Origin: Sulfurovum sp. | GTDB lineage: Bacteria > Campylobacterota > Campylobacteria > Campylobacterales > Sulfurovaceae | Direction of reading: 5' to 3' | Assembly (NCBI GenBank): GCA_015661795.1 | Contig: DQVJ01000003.1 | Location: forward strand, 1-6,417 | Length of the DNA: 6,417 nt | In this document: in pieces, positions 5,582-6,417 of the stretch | How positions within the stretch are numbered: the stretch's first letter is position 1 | How the letters are laid out: the number at the start of each line of letters is the position of its first letter | Notes under the pieces: generated by a model | Seen by the model: the letters and a program-made list of their open reading frames with translations, nothing else | Told to the model about the DNA's origin: nothing | Database searches by the model: none | Position numbers and translations under genes: made by a program

Positions 5582-6417
5582 ATGGGTAATCAAAAATTGG
5601 ATCAAATTAATGTTGCAGGGTTTGTGCTTAAACCTGATACTCCTGAGATCAAAGAACTGTATGAAGAGATAAAGACATTGTTTGAAGCAAAAGGTATTTC
5701 TGTCCTTTTAGCTGAACATTCAGCCACAATGATAGGGCTTAAAGGTGTTGTGTTTAAGACATTGTGTGAAAAATCAGACTTTTTAGTCTCTCTAGGTGGA
5801 GATGGAACGTTACTTTCTCTTGTGCGAAAGAGTTATGGGTATCATAAACCTGTTGTGGGTATAAATGCTGGTAATTTGGGTTTTCTTGCCGATATTACCA
5901 TAGATGAAGCAGATAGATTTTTAGATCAGCTCTTAAATGGTGAATACCGTATTGATAACCGTATGATGATTGCTGGGTATATTCAAAAAGTCTCAGGTGA
6001 AAAGATAGATTTTTTTGCATTAAATGATGTCGTTATCACTTCACCAACACCTTCTAAAATGGTAAAAGTCAACGCCTCCATTGGAGGTGAACGATTTAAT
6101 TCTTACAGTGGAGACGGGCTTATCGTCTCCACACCTACAGGTTCTACAGCATATAACCTTTCCGCAGGTGGACCAGTGGTCTATCCACTTACAAAAGCTC
6201 TTATCATTACACCTGTTATGGCACACTCTCTTACAAACCAACGTCCTTTAGTGGTTCCTGCAGATTTTTCAATAGAGTTGGACGCAGAAAAATATGATGC
6301 AATAGCAAGTATAGATGGACAGGAACTGTATGAGTTACAAGAGGGTGATATCATACATGTAGGAGGTGCATTAGAGGGTGCACAACTGTTACATAAAAAA
6401 AATCGTAATTATTTCTC
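5582..6417 (+). CDS. nadK: NAD kinase, 3' end cut by the window edge
   Basis: Phosphorylates NAD to NADP using ATP or polyphosphate, the only de novo route to NADP, in the cytoplasm. From the ATG at 5582 the frame stays open to the edge, giving 278 whole codons; homologues suggest about ten more residues. Visible are the catalytic GGDGT (72-76, Asp74), the NAD-pocket stretch GINAGNLGFLAD (93-104), ALND (146-149), GDGLIVSTPTGSTAYNLSAG (177-196) followed by GPVVYP, and SIDGQ (243-247). The short motif usually written NE reads N-D here (148-149), a conservative change that may be normal for the lineage. AGGAAA at 5573-5578 supports the start. The gene diverges from aspS across a 168-bp gap, an order I recall from Campylobacter, where recN follows. 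The inverted repeat at 5506-5541 overlaps its promoter region. Confidence 0.95.
   Translation, partial: MGNQKLDQINVAGFVLKPDTPEIKELYEEIKTLFEAKGISVLLAEHSATMIGLKGVVFKTLCEKSDFLVSLGGDGTLLSLVRKSYGYHKPVVGINAGNLGFLADITIDEADRFLDQLLNGEYRIDNRMMIAGYIQKVSGEKIDFFALNDVVITSPTPSKMVKVNASIGGERFNSYSGDGLIVSTPTGSTAYNLSAGGPVVYPLTKALIITPVMAHSLTNQRPLVVPADFSIELDAEKYDAIASIDGQELYELQEGDIIHVGGALEGAQLLHKKNRNYF

Noticed and set aside
5414..5605. Upstream open extension of the aspS frame (64 extra codons)
   Set aside because: It lies before the predicted promoter and ribosome site, does not resemble the AspRS N-terminus, and would run into the start of nadK. The family start MRTHYC at 5413 is clear.
6041..6241. 66-codon open frame on the minus strand inside nadK
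   Set aside because: It overlaps conserved NAD kinase motifs. The cysteine- and arginine-rich product is typical of antisense reading, and the apparent zinc-ribbon look is chance.

Overview
The window looks like a stretch of an AT-rich Campylobacterota (epsilonproteobacterial) chromosome, most likely from a free-living sulfur-oxidising type such as Sulfurovum or Sulfurimonas. The basis is AT-rich DNA with clear TATAAT-type -10 boxes and mostly weak -35 boxes, an adenylate kinase and aspartyl-tRNA synthetase of the epsilonproteobacterial kind, and a gene order (adk and aspS in one direction, NAD kinase diverging from aspS) that I recall from Campylobacter. The genus is inference; the class is fairly secure.

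Left part (1-1247). The C-terminal end of a radical SAM/SPASM protein runs in from the left edge and converges on an exported SYLF-domain lipid-binding protein; the two stop codons overlap on TTAA. Back to back with the SYLF gene is a 94-residue protein that I cannot name. It has a helix-turn-helix-like N-terminus and a regular leucine-zipper-type coiled coil at its C-terminus.

Middle part (1248-3050). A strong hairpin separates the 94-residue gene from a convergent FadL-family outer-membrane transporter. The FadL gene shares a compact divergent promoter region with a small antibiotic-biosynthesis-monooxygenase (ABM) domain protein, whose start should be moved to 2707. Another hairpin ends this gene and faces the end of adk.

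Right part (3056-6417). aspS and adk form a two-gene operon on the minus strand (aspS first, 12-bp gap), read from a good TATAAT promoter. The NAD kinase gene diverges from it and is cut by the right edge roughly ten codons before its expected end. This block is core metabolism: aminoacylation, adenylate balance and NADP supply. The AspRS carries leucines at the two positions associated with relaxed tRNA specificity in Helicobacter pylori, so it probably also charges tRNA-Asn for the GatCAB route.

No mobile element, CRISPR array, tRNA, rRNA or phage gene was seen, and no stretch longer than 300 bases lacks a gene. I do not see an undescribed multi-gene system here. The points most worth a second look are the uncharacterised HTH/coiled-coil protein, the altered NPA motif in the FadL homologue, and a 12-bp inverted repeat overlapping the expected -35 region of nadK.
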